Source: Collimonas pratensis
GTDB lineage: Bacteria; Pseudomonadota; Gammaproteobacteria; Burkholderiales; Burkholderiaceae_D
Length of the DNA: 64,000 bases
Reading direction: 5' to 3'
NCBI RefSeq assembly: GCF_001584185.1
Contig: NZ_CP013234.1
Coordinates: 4,340,001 to 4,404,000, forward strand
A program made the translations under genes and the position numbers. Below are positions 32,497-42,718 of this stretch, piece by piece. The first letter of the stretch is position 1, and the number at the start of each line of letters is the position of its first letter. The notes under the pieces are model-generated. The model saw only the letters and a list, made by a program, of their open reading frames with translations, was not told the DNA's origin and searched no databases.

Positions 32497-34605
32497 ATGC
32501 CTGGACTCCAAATCATCATCACCAACGCCGGCCGCGCCGCCTTGGTCAATGCCGAACACAACGGCACGGCGTCGCTCAAAATTACCGAGATCGGTATCAC
32601 TGGCGCTGTCTTCACGGCGGGCAAAGAGACGACCACCTTGCCGGGTGAAATCAAACGCATTAAAACCATTTCCGGCGAAGTCGTGGCGCCCGATACGCTC
32701 CACGTCACTGTTCGCGACGATGGCACCGACACCTATACGGTGCGCGGCATTGGTTATTGGTTGAGCAACGGCGTTCTCCTGGGCGTCTACAGCCAGCCGG
32801 AACCGATCTTACAAAAGTCCACGCAGTCGATGCTGCTGCTGGCCGCTGACCTGGTCTTTACGGATATCAAGGCCACCTTGCTGACCTTCGGCGATGCCAA
32901 CTTCACGAACCCGCCGGCGACCGTTGAGCGCCAGGGCGTGGTCGAGCTGGCGACCCCAACTGAGACCGTCGCTGGCACAGACGGCACCCGCGCCGTCACG
33001 CCGGAAGGGCTGACGCCGGCCTTGGCGCAGGCCATCGCCAAACACCTGGTCGCAGTTGATCCGCATCAGCAATACCTGACCTCAGAACGCGGCAACACGT
33101 TGTATTTCCACAAACTACCAGCCGTTACCGATAGTGATACCCATTGCGATACTTTACTGGACACCGGCGTGCGTGATGTGTCGGTCGCCAATGATCGCGG
33201 CGTCATTGCCGCCACCGGCCTACCTATGGGCGCCGATGGCTATGGCACCCTGACCACCGAGAACGGCGGCCAGTTCGTGCACCAGGTCTATACCGAAGGC
33301 ACCACCGCACGCAGAACCTGGCAGCGCACCGGCTACCTGGGCGCACCGCTGCCATTCATTGGGCGCGACTGGAAGTTGCTCTGGGATTCCGTGACGTTCG
33401 ACCCCGCTTCCAAGCAAGACAAGCTGCCCTTTACACCGGTCCAGCAAGGCACCGGCATCGGGCAGAAATCCAATGTCGTAAAAATTGGCTGGTCGGGCGG
33501 AAACCTGAAAGTCACCGTTGACGATACCGACATGGGCGCCGTGATATTCCAGGCGAATCTGGAAGCAGCGCTTAAAAATTATCTACCGCTGACTGGCGGC
33601 AGTGTTACTGGCCTCTTGCAAGTCTCCGGGTCCACTGGCGCCGTGGGCAGTCTCGGACCCGGCCGGCCATGCATCGAGGTGGCGTCAAGCGGCAAGTCCG
33701 ATGATGCTTACATGACCTTCCACAAGCCAGGTGCATACGCAACACACTTCGGGCTAGACGCCAATAATGACCTATCCGTTGGCGGTTACTCAATGGGTGC
33801 GGTTTCCTACAAGCTGTGGCATGCCGGTAATTTCGACCCAGCGGCCAAGCAAAACGCGCTGGGATACACGCCCGTCCAGGAAGGCACCGGCGTCGGTCAG
33901 CTCCCTAACCGGGTAAAAATTGGCTGGGCAGCCGGCGATGGCCTGAAGGCCACCGTCGACGCCACCGACCAGGGCTATTTTGTATTTGCTAATCAGACTT
34001 TGCGCATGCGCTGGGTGGGGCAATCTGGTCAGCCGCCGTGGTTGTTGGGTGGTAGTAGCGCGGGCGATATATGCGTCTACAACCCGTCTGAATTCAGCGT
34101 CAAATATGCCACCGATAGCGCACGTTCTCAGAATTCCGAAAACATCAGCAACGGCAACAGCTATATGCGGCTCCAGTGGTCTGATCCCGGCGGCCAGACC
34201 CTTTACGTATGGGGTAGCGACGGGCCGACCACAGCGCGCCTGTCGGTCGTCGGTAATCTCAGCGTCGGCAATGCGCGCACCTGGAGCGGCTTCCCGTTGC
34301 GCTTTGCAGAAAATCCCGGCGTCCAGCCCTATTACGTGCTGGGTATCGAGGCCGGTCACAACGAATTTTCTATCTACAACCGCACCTCGATGGCGGTCGG
34401 CTCTTGCGTCTCAGCGATGTATGCAAACCAGCTGTCTGGCGCAGGACTGCAAAACCAAGGCATCGGCGGTTACATCATGAACAAGAACTACACCTCTCCC
34501 GAGGTCGCCGGCGCCTGGGAATTGCGCGGCTATGCCTACGACTTCGGGTCGGGCGGCGACGGTGGTGTCGGTTCACGAGCAGCTTTATGGCAAAGGGTGG
34601 GGTAA
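32497..34605 (+). CDS. H: Tail fibre protein (P2 gpH-like)
   Basis: A 702-residue fibre that binds the host surface. The first 170 residues are the conserved baseplate attachment domain (ITNAGRAALVNAEHNGT, GVVELATPTETVAGTDG). Two repeats of DPASKQ/AAKQ-x-LxxTPVQ-GTG-Q-NxVKIGW occur around 300-340 and 445-480, a trimeric shaft repeat. The variable C-terminal half is glycine- and asparagine-rich and ends GVGSRAALWQRVG. It is followed at once by its assembly chaperone. Confidence 0.9.
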   Translation: MPGLQIIITNAGRAALVNAEHNGTASLKITEIGITGAVFTAGKETTTLPGEIKRIKTISGEVVAPDTLHVTVRDDGTDTYTVRGIGYWLSNGVLLGVYSQPEPILQKSTQSMLLLAADLVFTDIKATLLTFGDANFTNPPATVERQGVVELATPTETVAGTDGTRAVTPEGLTPALAQAIAKHLVAVDPHQQYLTSERGNTLYFHKLPAVTDSDTHCDTLLDTGVRDVSVANDRGVIAATGLPMGADGYGTLTTENGGQFVHQVYTEGTTARRTWQRTGYLGAPLPFIGRDWKLLWDSVTFDPASKQDKLPFTPVQQGTGIGQKSNVVKIGWSGGNLKVTVDDTDMGAVIFQANLEAALKNYLPLTGGSVTGLLQVSGSTGAVGSLGPGRPCIEVASSGKSDDAYMTFHKPGAYATHFGLDANNDLSVGGYSMGAVSYKLWHAGNFDPAAKQNALGYTPVQEGTGVGQLPNRVKIGWAAGDGLKATVDATDQGYFVFANQTLRMRWVGQSGQPPWLLGGSSAGDICVYNPSEFSVKYATDSARSQNSENISNGNSYMRLQWSDPGGQTLYVWGSDGPTTARLSVVGNLSVGNARTWSGFPLRFAENPGVQPYYVLGIEAGHNEFSIYNRTSMAVGSCVSAMYANQLSGAGLQNQGIGGYIMNKNYTSPEVAGAWELRGYAYDFGSGGDGGVGSRAALWQRVG

Positions 34606-35192
34606 TGGCAAAAGCAAAACAAGCAATCGAGCAAGCAACAGCAATTCCAGCACCAGGAGACATTGTCCAGGAGCTGCCGCCCAGCACCGAGCAGGCACAG
34701 ATTCCGCCGGCGCGGCCTCTTCTGTTCCCGGAATTGCAGCCTGCGGAACTACCAAAGCCGGTCGACCCGTTCGCTTATTCCGACATCAAGGACATTGTCC
34801 GGGTGGCGGCGGGCTATCAGTGCGCAGTGAAATTTCTTCATCGTGACGACTATCTCGCGTACCTGGCCTGTCCGGACGATGTGGAAGCGCATGGCCGCAC
34901 CATCCATGCGGAATGCGAAGCCCGCGCAGCAGACGGCGTGCCGGATTATTTTCCGAGCGACGCCGAGTTCCTGGCCGTGGCGCAAGAACGTATGTCCGGC
35001 GAACTGCGCCGCGCCAGTAGTGAAGTGACCAAGTATCAGGACCGCGTCGATGTGGACGACGCCAGCGACGCCGATATCGGCTTGCTGCTGGCCTGGAAGA
35101 AATACCGCGTTGCCTTGAACCGCATCCCGAACCAGGCCGGCTATCCGCACGTCATCACCTGGCCGGTCATACCCGACACCCCAGCCATTTAA
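34605..35192 (+). CDS. G: Tail fibre assembly chaperone (P2 gpG-like)
   Basis: A 195-residue protein whose C-terminus has the Tfa pattern LLLAWKKYRVALNRIPNQA, followed by a YPHVITWP end. The middle part (YSDIKDIVRVAAGY to ERMSGELRRA) is less usual and carries a long helical stretch. It assists trimer formation of the fibre. The ATG overlaps the fibre stop by one base (TAATG), with GGTGGGG upstream; an in-frame ATG six codons earlier (34587) lies inside the fibre gene. Confidence 0.85.
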   Translation: MAKAKQAIEQATAIPAPGDIVQELPPSTEQAQIPPARPLLFPELQPAELPKPVDPFAYSDIKDIVRVAAGYQCAVKFLHRDDYLAYLACPDDVEAHGRTIHAECEARAADGVPDYFPSDAEFLAVAQERMSGELRRASSEVTKYQDRVDVDDASDADIGLLLAWKKYRVALNRIPNQAGYPHVITWPVIPDTPAI

Positions 35193-35219
35193 TTATTTAC
35201 CTCATTTACAGGAGCCAAT

Positions 35220-36392
35220 ATGCCTACTGATTACCATCATGGCGTGCGCGTCATCGAAAAAAACGATGGCACCCGCCCGATCCGCACCATCAGCACCGCC
35301 GTCATCGGCCTTGTCGCCACCGCCGAGGATGCCGACCCGGCTGTCTTCCCTCTCGATACGCCGGTCCTGCTGACCAACGTACCCGCCGCCATCGGCAAAG
35401 CCGGCACCAAGGGGACGTTGCGCCGCGCCCTGGACGCTATCGGCATGCAAACCAAGCCGTTCACGGTCGTGGTGCGCGTGGCCGAGGGCAAGGATGAAGC
35501 CGAAATCACCTCTAATGTGATCGGCACCACAACCGCGGCTGGCAAGTACACCGGCATCAAGGCGCTGCTGGCAGCTCAAAGCAAGCTCGGCGTCAAACCG
35601 CGCATCCTGGGCGCGCCAGGGCTGGACACCAAAGCCGTCACGAACGCCATGGTCAGCGTCGCCCAGAAGCTGCGCGGCTTTGTCTATGCGTCGGCGCACG
35701 GTTGTTTGACCAAGGAAGACGCCGTGCTGTACCGCAAGGATTTTGGGCAACGCGAACTGATGCTGATCTGGCCGGATTTCGTGAGCTGGGACACCGCCAC
35801 CAATGCGGACGCCAATATCTCGGCAGTCGCCTACGCCCTGGGCCTGCGCGCCAAACTGGACGAAGAGATCGGCTGGCACAAGACCCTCTCCAACATGGTC
35901 GTCAACGGCCCGACCGGCATTTCGGCGGACGTGTTCTGGGATCTACAAGATCCGGCCACCGATGCCGGCTTCCTGAACGCCAAGGAAGTCACCACGCTGA
36001 TTAACAGCGGCGGTTTCCGCTTCTGGGGTTCGCGCACTTGCGAAACGCCGGAATTCTTCTATTTTGAGAACTACACCCGCACCGCCCAGGTGCTGGCCGA
36101 CACGATTGCCGAAGCGCATATGACCTTTGCCGACAAGCCCTTGCATCCGTCCCTGGCAAAAGACCTGGTCGAGAGCATCAACGCCAAATTCCGCGACCTG
36201 GTCAAACGTGGCTATCTGATCGGCGGCAGCGCCTGGTGCGATCCGCAATTCAATGAAAAGGAAAATTTGAAGGACGGAAAGCTGACCATCGATTACGACT
36301 ACACCCCAGTGCCGCCGCTGGAAAACCTGATGTTCCAGCAGCGCATTACCGACCGCTACCTGGCCGACTTCGCCGCTGCCGTCAACGCTTAA
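35220..36392 (+). CDS. FI: Tail sheath protein (P2 gpFI)
   Basis: A 390-residue contractile sheath subunit. The N-terminus DYHHGVRVIEKNDGTRPIRT and the C-terminal FMFQ-type end (ENLMFQQRITDRYLADFA) are standard for P2 sheaths; WPDFVSWDT and NMVVNGPTGIS lie in the core. Strong ribosome binding site CAGGAGCC. Confidence 0.96.
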   Translation: MPTDYHHGVRVIEKNDGTRPIRTISTAVIGLVATAEDADPAVFPLDTPVLLTNVPAAIGKAGTKGTLRRALDAIGMQTKPFTVVVRVAEGKDEAEITSNVIGTTTAAGKYTGIKALLAAQSKLGVKPRILGAPGLDTKAVTNAMVSVAQKLRGFVYASAHGCLTKEDAVLYRKDFGQRELMLIWPDFVSWDTATNADANISAVAYALGLRAKLDEEIGWHKTLSNMVVNGPTGISADVFWDLQDPATDAGFLNAKEVTTLINSGGFRFWGSRTCETPEFFYFENYTRTAQVLADTIAEAHMTFADKPLHPSLAKDLVESINAKFRDLVKRGYLIGGSAWCDPQFNEKENLKDGKLTIDYDYTPVPPLENLMFQQRITDRYLADFAAAVNA

Positions 36393-36419
36393 CCATTTAT
36401 AGAAAAAGGAACTTCCCTG

Positions 36420-36929
36420 ATGGGCATGCCTAAAAAATTAAAACTGTTCAATCTGTTTGATAGCGGTAATTCCTACTTCGGCCAGGTCACGGAAATTACC
36501 TTGCCGAAACTATCGCGCAAGATGGAGGAATACCGCGCCGCCGGCATGACCGGCCCGGTATCGGTGGACTTCGGCAACGAAGCCATCACCCTGGAATGGA
36601 CCGCCGGCGGCATCCTGATCGACGCCCTGCTGCAGTACGGCGCTCGCAGTCATAACGCCACCCAGCTGCGCTTCTCAGGCGGCTATGAAAATGACGACGA
36701 CGGCACCGTCTCCACCGTGGAAATCGTTGTGCGCGGGCGCCACAAGGAAATCGATATGGGCAGCGCCAAGTCCACCGAAGAGACGAACCAGAAATACAGC
36801 ACCGCTTGCAGCTATTACAAGCTGACCATCGACAACAAGCCGATCTACGAATTCGATTTCGTCAACGGTGTCGAGAAAATCGGCGGCGTGGATCGCAACG
36901 CAGATCTGCGCCGCGCCATCGGCCTGTAA
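36420..36929 (+). CDS. FII: Tail tube protein (P2 gpFII)
   Basis: A 169-residue tube subunit: MGMPKKLKLFNLFDSGNSYF, EITLPKLSRKMEEYRAAGM and VEIVVRGRHKEIDMG. It polymerises inside the sheath. Follows FI by 27 bp with AAAAGGAA upstream. Confidence 0.96.
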   Translation: MGMPKKLKLFNLFDSGNSYFGQVTEITLPKLSRKMEEYRAAGMTGPVSVDFGNEAITLEWTAGGILIDALLQYGARSHNATQLRFSGGYENDDDGTVSTVEIVVRGRHKEIDMGSAKSTEETNQKYSTACSYYKLTIDNKPIYEFDFVNGVEKIGGVDRNADLRRAIGL

Positions 36930-36985
36930 GCCAGGTCAAGAACAACCCCAACCCCTTTTTATTTTTTTACTTTTAGGACCACACC

Positions 36986-37309
36986 ATGAAAAACACTACT
37001 GCTATTTCCAAGACCGCTATCGCCAAGTCGATCACCCTGGACGAACCAATCAAGCGCGGCGACGACTTCATCAGCGAAATCACCATCCGCCGCCCGAAGG
37101 CGGGCGAACTGCGCGGCGTGTCGTTGATGGAACTGGGCAACCTGAGCGTGGCCGCCTTGCAGACGGTCTTGCCGCGTATCACGCAACCGACCTTGACCGC
37201 GCACGAAGTCGCCGGCATGGACCCTGCGGATCTGACCGAGATCGGCGCGGAGGTTGCCATTTTTTTGGTGAAGAGAGCGGATCGGCTGGCGGCCTTCCGG
37301 ACCGAGTAG
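36986..37309 (+). CDS. E: Tail assembly chaperone E
   Basis: A 107-residue protein that with its frameshifted form E+E' escorts the tape measure. It shows SITLDEPIKRGDDFISEI and IRRPKAGELRGVSLMEL. The start follows TTAGGACCACACC. A degraded copy of its first 40 codons is found at 60259. Confidence 0.93.
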   Translation: MKNTTAISKTAIAKSITLDEPIKRGDDFISEITIRRPKAGELRGVSLMELGNLSVAALQTVLPRITQPTLTAHEVAGMDPADLTEIGAEVAIFLVKRADRLAAFRTE

Positions 37310-37434
37310 AAGACCCGATGGCCGATATAGCGGTGGTGTTTCACTGGCCACCGCAGGCCATGGATGAGCTGGAAGTATCGGAATTGATGGCCTGGCGCGA
37401 ACGCGCCAGGGTGCGCAGCGGCGCGGAAGAATAG
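36986..37434 (+). CDS. E': Tail assembly chaperone E+E' by -1 frameshift
   Basis: A slippery T TTT TTG lies at 37261-37267 (zero-frame codons ATT TTT TTG), the P2/lambda-type site. A -1 slip there replaces the last 15 residues of E by a 57-residue extension that reads GEESGSAGGLPDRVED and continues FHWPPQAMDELEVSEL to 37434. The extension matches the usual E' C-terminus (MAWRERARVR). The ratio of E to E+E' would set tail assembly. An internal ATG at 37318 could also start a short E' by itself. Confidence 0.88.
37261..37267 (+). promoter_or_regulatory. -1 ribosomal frameshift site
   Basis: Heptamer TTTTTTG in X XXY YYZ register with gene E. The seven-T run is otherwise isolated in GC-rich coding sequence, and the downstream -1 frame is open for 57 codons. 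Confidence 0.85.
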
Positions 37435-37446
37435 GAATTTTACTCA

Positions 37447-40167
37447 ATGAGCGACAAGCAATTACGGTTACAGGTGGTCTTCGCGGCGCTGGATAAGCTG
37501 ACCGGCCCCTTAAAAAAGATCACCGGCGAGTCGTCCGCCCTGGGCAAAGCCATCAAGGCCAATAACGACCGGCTGAAGGAACTGAATGCCCAGCAGAAAG
37601 ATGTTGGGCGCTTCCGCGAACTGAATGCCGGCTTGCAGGCCAGCTCCGGTAAGCTACGCGAGACGCAACAGCAGATTGCCGCCCTGGCGCAGCGAATGCA
37701 GCTGACCACAACGCCCACGCGTGCCATGACCCGCGAATTTAACGCCGCCGTGAAGTCGGCCAGCGCCTTGAAACAGGCCGGCCAGCAGCAAGGCGAACAG
37801 ATGCAGATCCTGCGCTCCCGCTTGTCCGGCGCTGGCATCGATACGCGCCAGCTTGGATCGGCACAAACCTGGCTCAAAAATAGCATAGCCTTTACCAATG
37901 CCGAATTGACAGCCCAGCAGAAGAAGCTGGCCGCAGTCGGCGCGCAACAGCAGAAGGTTGCCGGCGCCCGCCAGCATGCCGACAAGCTACGCACCACCGC
38001 CGGCAATGTCGCGGCCGCGGGCATCGGCGCGACCGTCGCCGGCGCCGCCGTGGGCGCGCCCCTGGTCACTGGCCTGAAAGAGGCGAAGCACTACCAGACC
38101 GAAAAGGGGCGCATTACTGCCCTGGGCCTGGGACCGAAGGTCAGCGCCGACGCCGAGAGCTACGCCCGCAACATGAAGACCTACGGCACCAGCCATGCCG
38201 AGAACCTGGAGTTAGTCAGGGACAGCATGTCCGTGTTCGGCGATCTGCCGCACGCGCAGATGGTCGCGCCCATGCTGGCGAAGATGAAGTTTGCGAATAA
38301 GGCGTTTTACGGCGAGGAAGCCGGCGGCGAGAACGAACGCAAGTTCATGGACATGTTGAAGGTCATCGAGGTGCGCGGCGGCACGGCCAGCTCGGAGAAA
38401 TTCAACGAACAGGCCAATATGGTGCAGAAAGTCATTTCCGCCACGGGCGGCCGGGTCGGCCCTACCGAGTGGCTGAACCTCATCAAGACCGGCGGCATTG
38501 CGGCCAAGGGCATGGATGAAAAATCCTTTTACTACGAGCTGGAACCGCTGGTGCAGGAGCTGGGCGGCTTTGGCGTCGGTAACGGCCTGATGTCGAGCTA
38601 CAACAATTTATATCAGGGCCGCACCAGTAAGCGTGCTGCGATGAACCTGGACAAGCTGGGCCTGATTGGCGATCACACCAAAGTGAAACATGACAAGGTC
38701 GGGCAGACTGCCCAGCTTGATCCTGGTGCGTTGCTGGGGTCGGACCTGTTCAAGAAAAGCCAATTCGAATGGATGGAACAGGTCCTGTTGCCGCAGTTGG
38801 CGAAGAACGGCATCACCAAGCCCACCAAGGTTCTCGACACCATCGGCAGCCTGTTTACCAATCGTAAGGCCGGCGACCTGATGGCGAACATGTACTTGCA
38901 GCGCGCCCAGATCCACAAGAACCGGAAATTGAACGAAGGCGCTTACGATGTCGACCGGCTCGAACCGCTGGCCCGCGAACAGGCCGGCGGCAAGGAAATG
39001 GACGCGCACGCCAAGCTGGCCGACCTCCAGCTGACGATGGGCGAGAAGATCCTGCCGCTGTATTCCAGCGCCATCGAGACTGTGACGAAAGCGCTGGAAG
39101 GGCTGAACAGCTTCATGGAACGCAACCCGGCCACGGCCAAAGCGATGATTGTCGGTTTCGGCATACTCGCCGGCATCCTGGTGATGCTGGGACCGCTGAT
39201 GCTGGGCCTGGCCGCCTTGATCGGTCCCTATGCGATGTTGCATGTGCTGTTCGCCAAGATGGGCGTCGCCGGCGGCGTGCTGACGCCTATCTTGCGCGGC
39301 CTTAGCGGCGGCTTGATGATGGTCGGAAAAACCATCTTGTGGCTGGGCCGCGCCCTGCTGACAAATCCGATTGTGCTGCTGATTACCCTTATTGCAGTGC
39401 TGGCTTTCCTGATCTATAAAAATTGGGAACCCCTGAAGGCATTCTTTAGCGATCTGTGGGACGGCATCACCGAGCGCTTTAATCGTGCATGGGAAACCAT
39501 CAAGACCTTTGTCGGCGGCCTGTGGGCGGATGTGAAAACAGCATTCGACGGCGGTATCGGGGGCGTTAGCGCGTTAATCATGAACTGGTCGCCGCTGGGG
39601 CTGTTCTATAAGGCATTCGCCGGCGTGATGAGCTGGTTCGGTGTTGAACTGCCGGGAACATTTACCGAGTTCGGCGCCAACATCATCCAGGGGCTGGTCA
39701 ACGGCATTTCGTCCGGATTCAGTTTCCTGAAAGACAAAATCAAGCAGCTCGGGGCCATGGTCGGCATGACCTTTGCGAAGGAGCAGGAGATCCACAGCCC
39801 TAGCCGGGTCTTTAGTCGGTTCGGCGGCTTTATCACTGAAGGACTGGCCCTCGGCATAGAGAACGGACAGGATGCGCCGATCAACCAGGTTAGCGGTCTT
39901 GCCAAGCGCTTGACCCAACTCGGCGCCGGCATCGCCATCGGCGCAACAGCTATGCCGGCGCTGTCTTTCGATACGCGCACGCCCATTGCGTCGCGTGCCG
40001 CCGGCGCCAACATCGTGGTCCAGGGCGACACCGTCCAGATCATCGTGCAGACGCAAACCGGCATGGACGAACAGGCGATTGCCCGAGCCGTCATGCTGGC
40101 GATGGAAGAGCGAGACAGACAGAAGGCAGCGCGCACGCGCTCCAGCCTGTCCGACAATCACTTTTAA
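37447..40167 (+). CDS. T: Tail tape measure protein (P2 gpT)
   Basis: A 906-residue protein that sets tail length. The N-terminal third is a coiled coil rich in Gln/Ala/Lys (LQVVFAALDKLTGPLKKITG to about 190). The central part has the phage minor tail domain (GRITALGLGPKVSADAESYA). Hydrophobic helices follow at 560-660 (VGFGILAGILVMLGPLMLGL and LLITLIAVLAFLIYKNW), which may enter the host membrane on injection. The C-terminal part has IHSPSRVFSRFGGF. A related partial copy is at 60391-61508. Confidence 0.95.
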   Translation: MSDKQLRLQVVFAALDKLTGPLKKITGESSALGKAIKANNDRLKELNAQQKDVGRFRELNAGLQASSGKLRETQQQIAALAQRMQLTTTPTRAMTREFNAAVKSASALKQAGQQQGEQMQILRSRLSGAGIDTRQLGSAQTWLKNSIAFTNAELTAQQKKLAAVGAQQQKVAGARQHADKLRTTAGNVAAAGIGATVAGAAVGAPLVTGLKEAKHYQTEKGRITALGLGPKVSADAESYARNMKTYGTSHAENLELVRDSMSVFGDLPHAQMVAPMLAKMKFANKAFYGEEAGGENERKFMDMLKVIEVRGGTASSEKFNEQANMVQKVISATGGRVGPTEWLNLIKTGGIAAKGMDEKSFYYELEPLVQELGGFGVGNGLMSSYNNLYQGRTSKRAAMNLDKLGLIGDHTKVKHDKVGQTAQLDPGALLGSDLFKKSQFEWMEQVLLPQLAKNGITKPTKVLDTIGSLFTNRKAGDLMANMYLQRAQIHKNRKLNEGAYDVDRLEPLAREQAGGKEMDAHAKLADLQLTMGEKILPLYSSAIETVTKALEGLNSFMERNPATAKAMIVGFGILAGILVMLGPLMLGLAALIGPYAMLHVLFAKMGVAGGVLTPILRGLSGGLMMVGKTILWLGRALLTNPIVLLITLIAVLAFLIYKNWEPLKAFFSDLWDGITERFNRAWETIKTFVGGLWADVKTAFDGGIGGVSALIMNWSPLGLFYKAFAGVMSWFGVELPGTFTEFGANIIQGLVNGISSGFSFLKDKIKQLGAMVGMTFAKEQEIHSPSRVFSRFGGFITEGLALGIENGQDAPINQVSGLAKRLTQLGAGIAIGATAMPALSFDTRTPIASRAAGANIVVQGDTVQIIVQTQTGMDEQAIARAVMLAMEERDRQKAARTRSSLSDNHF

Positions 40168-40178
40168 GGATTTTTACT

Positions 40179-40706
40179 ATGATGATGACCTTGGGCATGT
40201 TCGTCTTCAGCCTGCCGACCCTGGCCTACCAGGAGCTGCAGCGCAAGACCGACTGGAAGCACCCTAGCACCTCACGGGTCGGCGCCCGTAACGCCCGCCA
40301 GTACACCGGCAAGGGCGACGACACCATCACGTTATCCGGCTGGATCGCGCCGGAACTGACCGGCAGCGTCTATTCGCTCGATGCCTTGCGCCTGATGGCC
40401 GATACCGGCAAATCGTGGATTCTGATTGCTGGGACCGGGCGCATCCTCGGGTCCTACGTCATCACCGGCATGACTGAGGGCCGCACGGTGCTGGCGCAGG
40501 ACGGCGACGCCGGCAAGATCGAGTTCTCGATCACCCTGGAGCGTACCGACGAATCCGTTCTAGGTCTGCTGAATACCCTGGGCGACCTGGGCAGCATCAA
40601 AAACATGTTGAGCCTGGAGGGCATCAGCAACAGCGCCAGCAACGCCATCAATGCCGGCAAGTCGACGTTTGATAATGTTGCCAACAGCATGCGGAGCCTA
40701 TTCTGA
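40179..40706 (+). CDS. U: Tail protein U (tail completion)
   Basis: A 175-residue gpU homologue: MFVFSLPTLAYQELQRKTDW, HPSTSRVGARNARQYTGKGD and MADTGKSWILIAGTGRILG. Three consecutive ATGs make the exact start uncertain by up to two codons. Its TGA overlaps the D start (TGATG). Confidence 0.93.
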   Translation: MMMTLGMFVFSLPTLAYQELQRKTDWKHPSTSRVGARNARQYTGKGDDTITLSGWIAPELTGSVYSLDALRLMADTGKSWILIAGTGRILGSYVITGMTEGRTVLAQDGDAGKIEFSITLERTDESVLGLLNTLGDLGSIKNMLSLEGISNSASNAINAGKSTFDNVANSMRSLF

Positions 40707-41968
40707 TGGACTACCCCATCCCTGCATTCAAGATCACCCTGGACGGCCAGGACATTACGGGGAAATTCGCGCCGCGCCTGGTCAGTCTCGACCTGACCGA
40801 GTGCCGTAGCGACAGCGCCGACGAACTGAGTATCACGCTGTCCGATACGGACGGCCAGCTTGCGATACCAAGCAAGGGCGCCAGGATCAACGTGCAGATT
40901 GGCTGGCAGGAATCCGGCCTGGTCGACAAGGGCGTCTTTACGGTTGATGAGATCGAGCATAGCGGCGCGCCGGATCTGCTGACCTTGCGTGCCAGGACGG
41001 CCAGCCTGATCGATACCTTCCGCCAGCCCGTCGAGCGCAGTTTCCACGACACCACCCTGGGTGCAGTGATCGAGGTGATCGCGTTTCAGCAGGAGCTGAA
41101 AGCCGGCATTGCCGACGCGCTACGGGGTGTCAAGATTGCGCATCTGGACCAGACCAGGGAGAGCGACGCGGCATTCCTGCGCCGGCTTGGGAAGAAATAC
41201 GATGCTGCCGCGACCGTGAAAAATGACACGTTGCTGTTCATGCCGGCGGGCCGCAGCAAGACAGCGTCAGGCCGCGACTTGCCTGTGATCCGCATCACGC
41301 GCAACCTGGGCGACCGGCATCGCTACCATAGCGCCGAGCGCGACAGCTACAGCGGCGTGCGCGTGTTCTGGCACGACGACCGGCACGGCCTACGCCGCAG
41401 TGTCGTTGCCGGCGCACCTGGTAACAGCAAACGACTGCGCACGACCTATGCCAATGAGGCCGACGCACGCACGGCGGCGGTCGCCGAGTGGCAGCGCATC
41501 CAGCGCGGCGCTGCAACCTTGGAATTGTCGCTGGCAATTGGCGACCCGGCGCTGATGCCGCAATCGCCTGTGGAAGTCGTGGGATTCAAAACCGATATTG
41601 ATAATCAGGACTGGCTAACGGCCAAGGTCCGGCACAGCATCAGCGATGCCGGCTTTACCAGCGGTATCGAGCTGGAGACGCGCACCGAGGAAGCAGAAGT
41701 TGAGCGCGAGGATGGGGTCGATCCAGATGCTGGCATTACCGGCGTGTACGCCAAGTGGCGCAACGTCGCCACGAAGAAGACCGGCCAGGAGTTCGCCCCC
41801 TCGACCGGTAAGGGCAAGAATGTGGCACCGGCAGCCGGCGCGACGGCCAGCACAAAAACGCTGCAGCACGTCTACGCCAACAAGCAAACCGCCGCACGCG
41901 CCGCAAAACTGGAATGGGAAAAAATTCAAGAGAGACGTGAAATTGTTGATGAAAACAACGCTAGATAA
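40706..41968 (+). CDS. D: Tail hub protein D (late control D)
   Basis: A 420-residue gpD homologue, the hub under the tube and a VgrG N-terminal relative. FKITLDGQDITGKFAPRLVS, VDEIEHSGAPDLLTLRARTA and FLRRLGKKYDA are typical, and the end KLEWEKIQERREIV is the standard C-terminus. This is the last structural gene; the 246-bp gap after it (41969-42214) contains short repeats of GCTAACG and CGTTAGC but no gene. Confidence 0.94.
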   Translation: MDYPIPAFKITLDGQDITGKFAPRLVSLDLTECRSDSADELSITLSDTDGQLAIPSKGARINVQIGWQESGLVDKGVFTVDEIEHSGAPDLLTLRARTASLIDTFRQPVERSFHDTTLGAVIEVIAFQQELKAGIADALRGVKIAHLDQTRESDAAFLRRLGKKYDAAATVKNDTLLFMPAGRSKTASGRDLPVIRITRNLGDRHRYHSAERDSYSGVRVFWHDDRHGLRRSVVAGAPGNSKRLRTTYANEADARTAAVAEWQRIQRGAATLELSLAIGDPALMPQSPVEVVGFKTDIDNQDWLTAKVRHSISDAGFTSGIELETRTEEAEVEREDGVDPDAGITGVYAKWRNVATKKTGQEFAPSTGKGKNVAPAAGATASTKTLQHVYANKQTAARAAKLEWEKIQERREIVDENNAR

Positions 41969-42214
41969 ATTGCATTAGCTCGCAATAATTTGTCATTTTT
42001 TGCCAGCGCCTTAGTCCGCTAACGCCCCAAAGGCGCCGGTCGCGCATACGAAAAGCGGACGTTAGCAAAAGCGACAATGGTCTCTTCTGCGTTCAAACTG
42101 TTATTGAACGACTCGCCGATATTTATGTGTCTCCTCAATTTTTTCAAGCGCGCAAGGAGCAGGAATCGAGAGATGGGGAACGATAAGCGTAAGCGATTTC
42201 CCTGTTCCGCGAAA

Positions 42215-42643
42215 TCAAGATATCTTGGTTAAAAGTTTTCTTATTCCGCGTTCCGGGTCTAGGTCAATAACACCGGCCAGCATGAGGGTACCGATTAGCC
42301 AGGCTGGCGATTTGGAAACATATTCAGAACTTACGATTCTTTGAATGTGAGGAAGAGCAACCTCAATCCACCCGTCAACTGCTTCACGAGCTTCATGGAG
42401 TGGGAGTGCTTTAAGCTCAATCGAATCCGCCCGGGACAATAGTTGAAATTTTTCGCCGGCGTTAATCACTGAGCGCATATATGCGTATGCCAATTGCTCT
42501 TTATCGACCTGTTGAGCATTGCTGTATGCTCTTAGCCAGATCGAGAAATGCTCATCGAGCATCTGCTCCGGATTTCTCGAAGATTTCTTTTTGAAAATGA
42601 AATATGCAACAGTTGCAAGAACGACGGCAATAAAAAAATACAT
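42215..42643 (-). CDS. Membrane-anchored protein of unknown function
   Basis: A 142-residue protein with one N-terminal transmembrane helix (MYFFIAVVLATVAYFIF) followed by KKK and a helical cytoplasmic domain (EHFSIWLRAYSNAQQVDKEQ, then WIEVALPHIQRIVSSEY). No family recognised. It is AT-rich and leftward, with two other leftward genes, in the accessory slot between D and the repressor. Confidence 0.65.
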   Translation of the reverse strand: MYFFIAVVLATVAYFIFKKKSSRNPEQMLDEHFSIWLRAYSNAQQVDKEQLAYAYMRSVINAGEKFQLLSRADSIELKALPLHEAREAVDGWIEVALPHIQRIVSSEYVSKSPAWLIGTLMLAGVIDLDPERGIRKLLTKIS

Positions 42644-42718
42644 GGAAATCCAAGGTTAGTTTAAGAGCTGATTACAAATGATGACTATCGTAGACCAGGC
42701 ATCTAGCGCCTCTGCCTC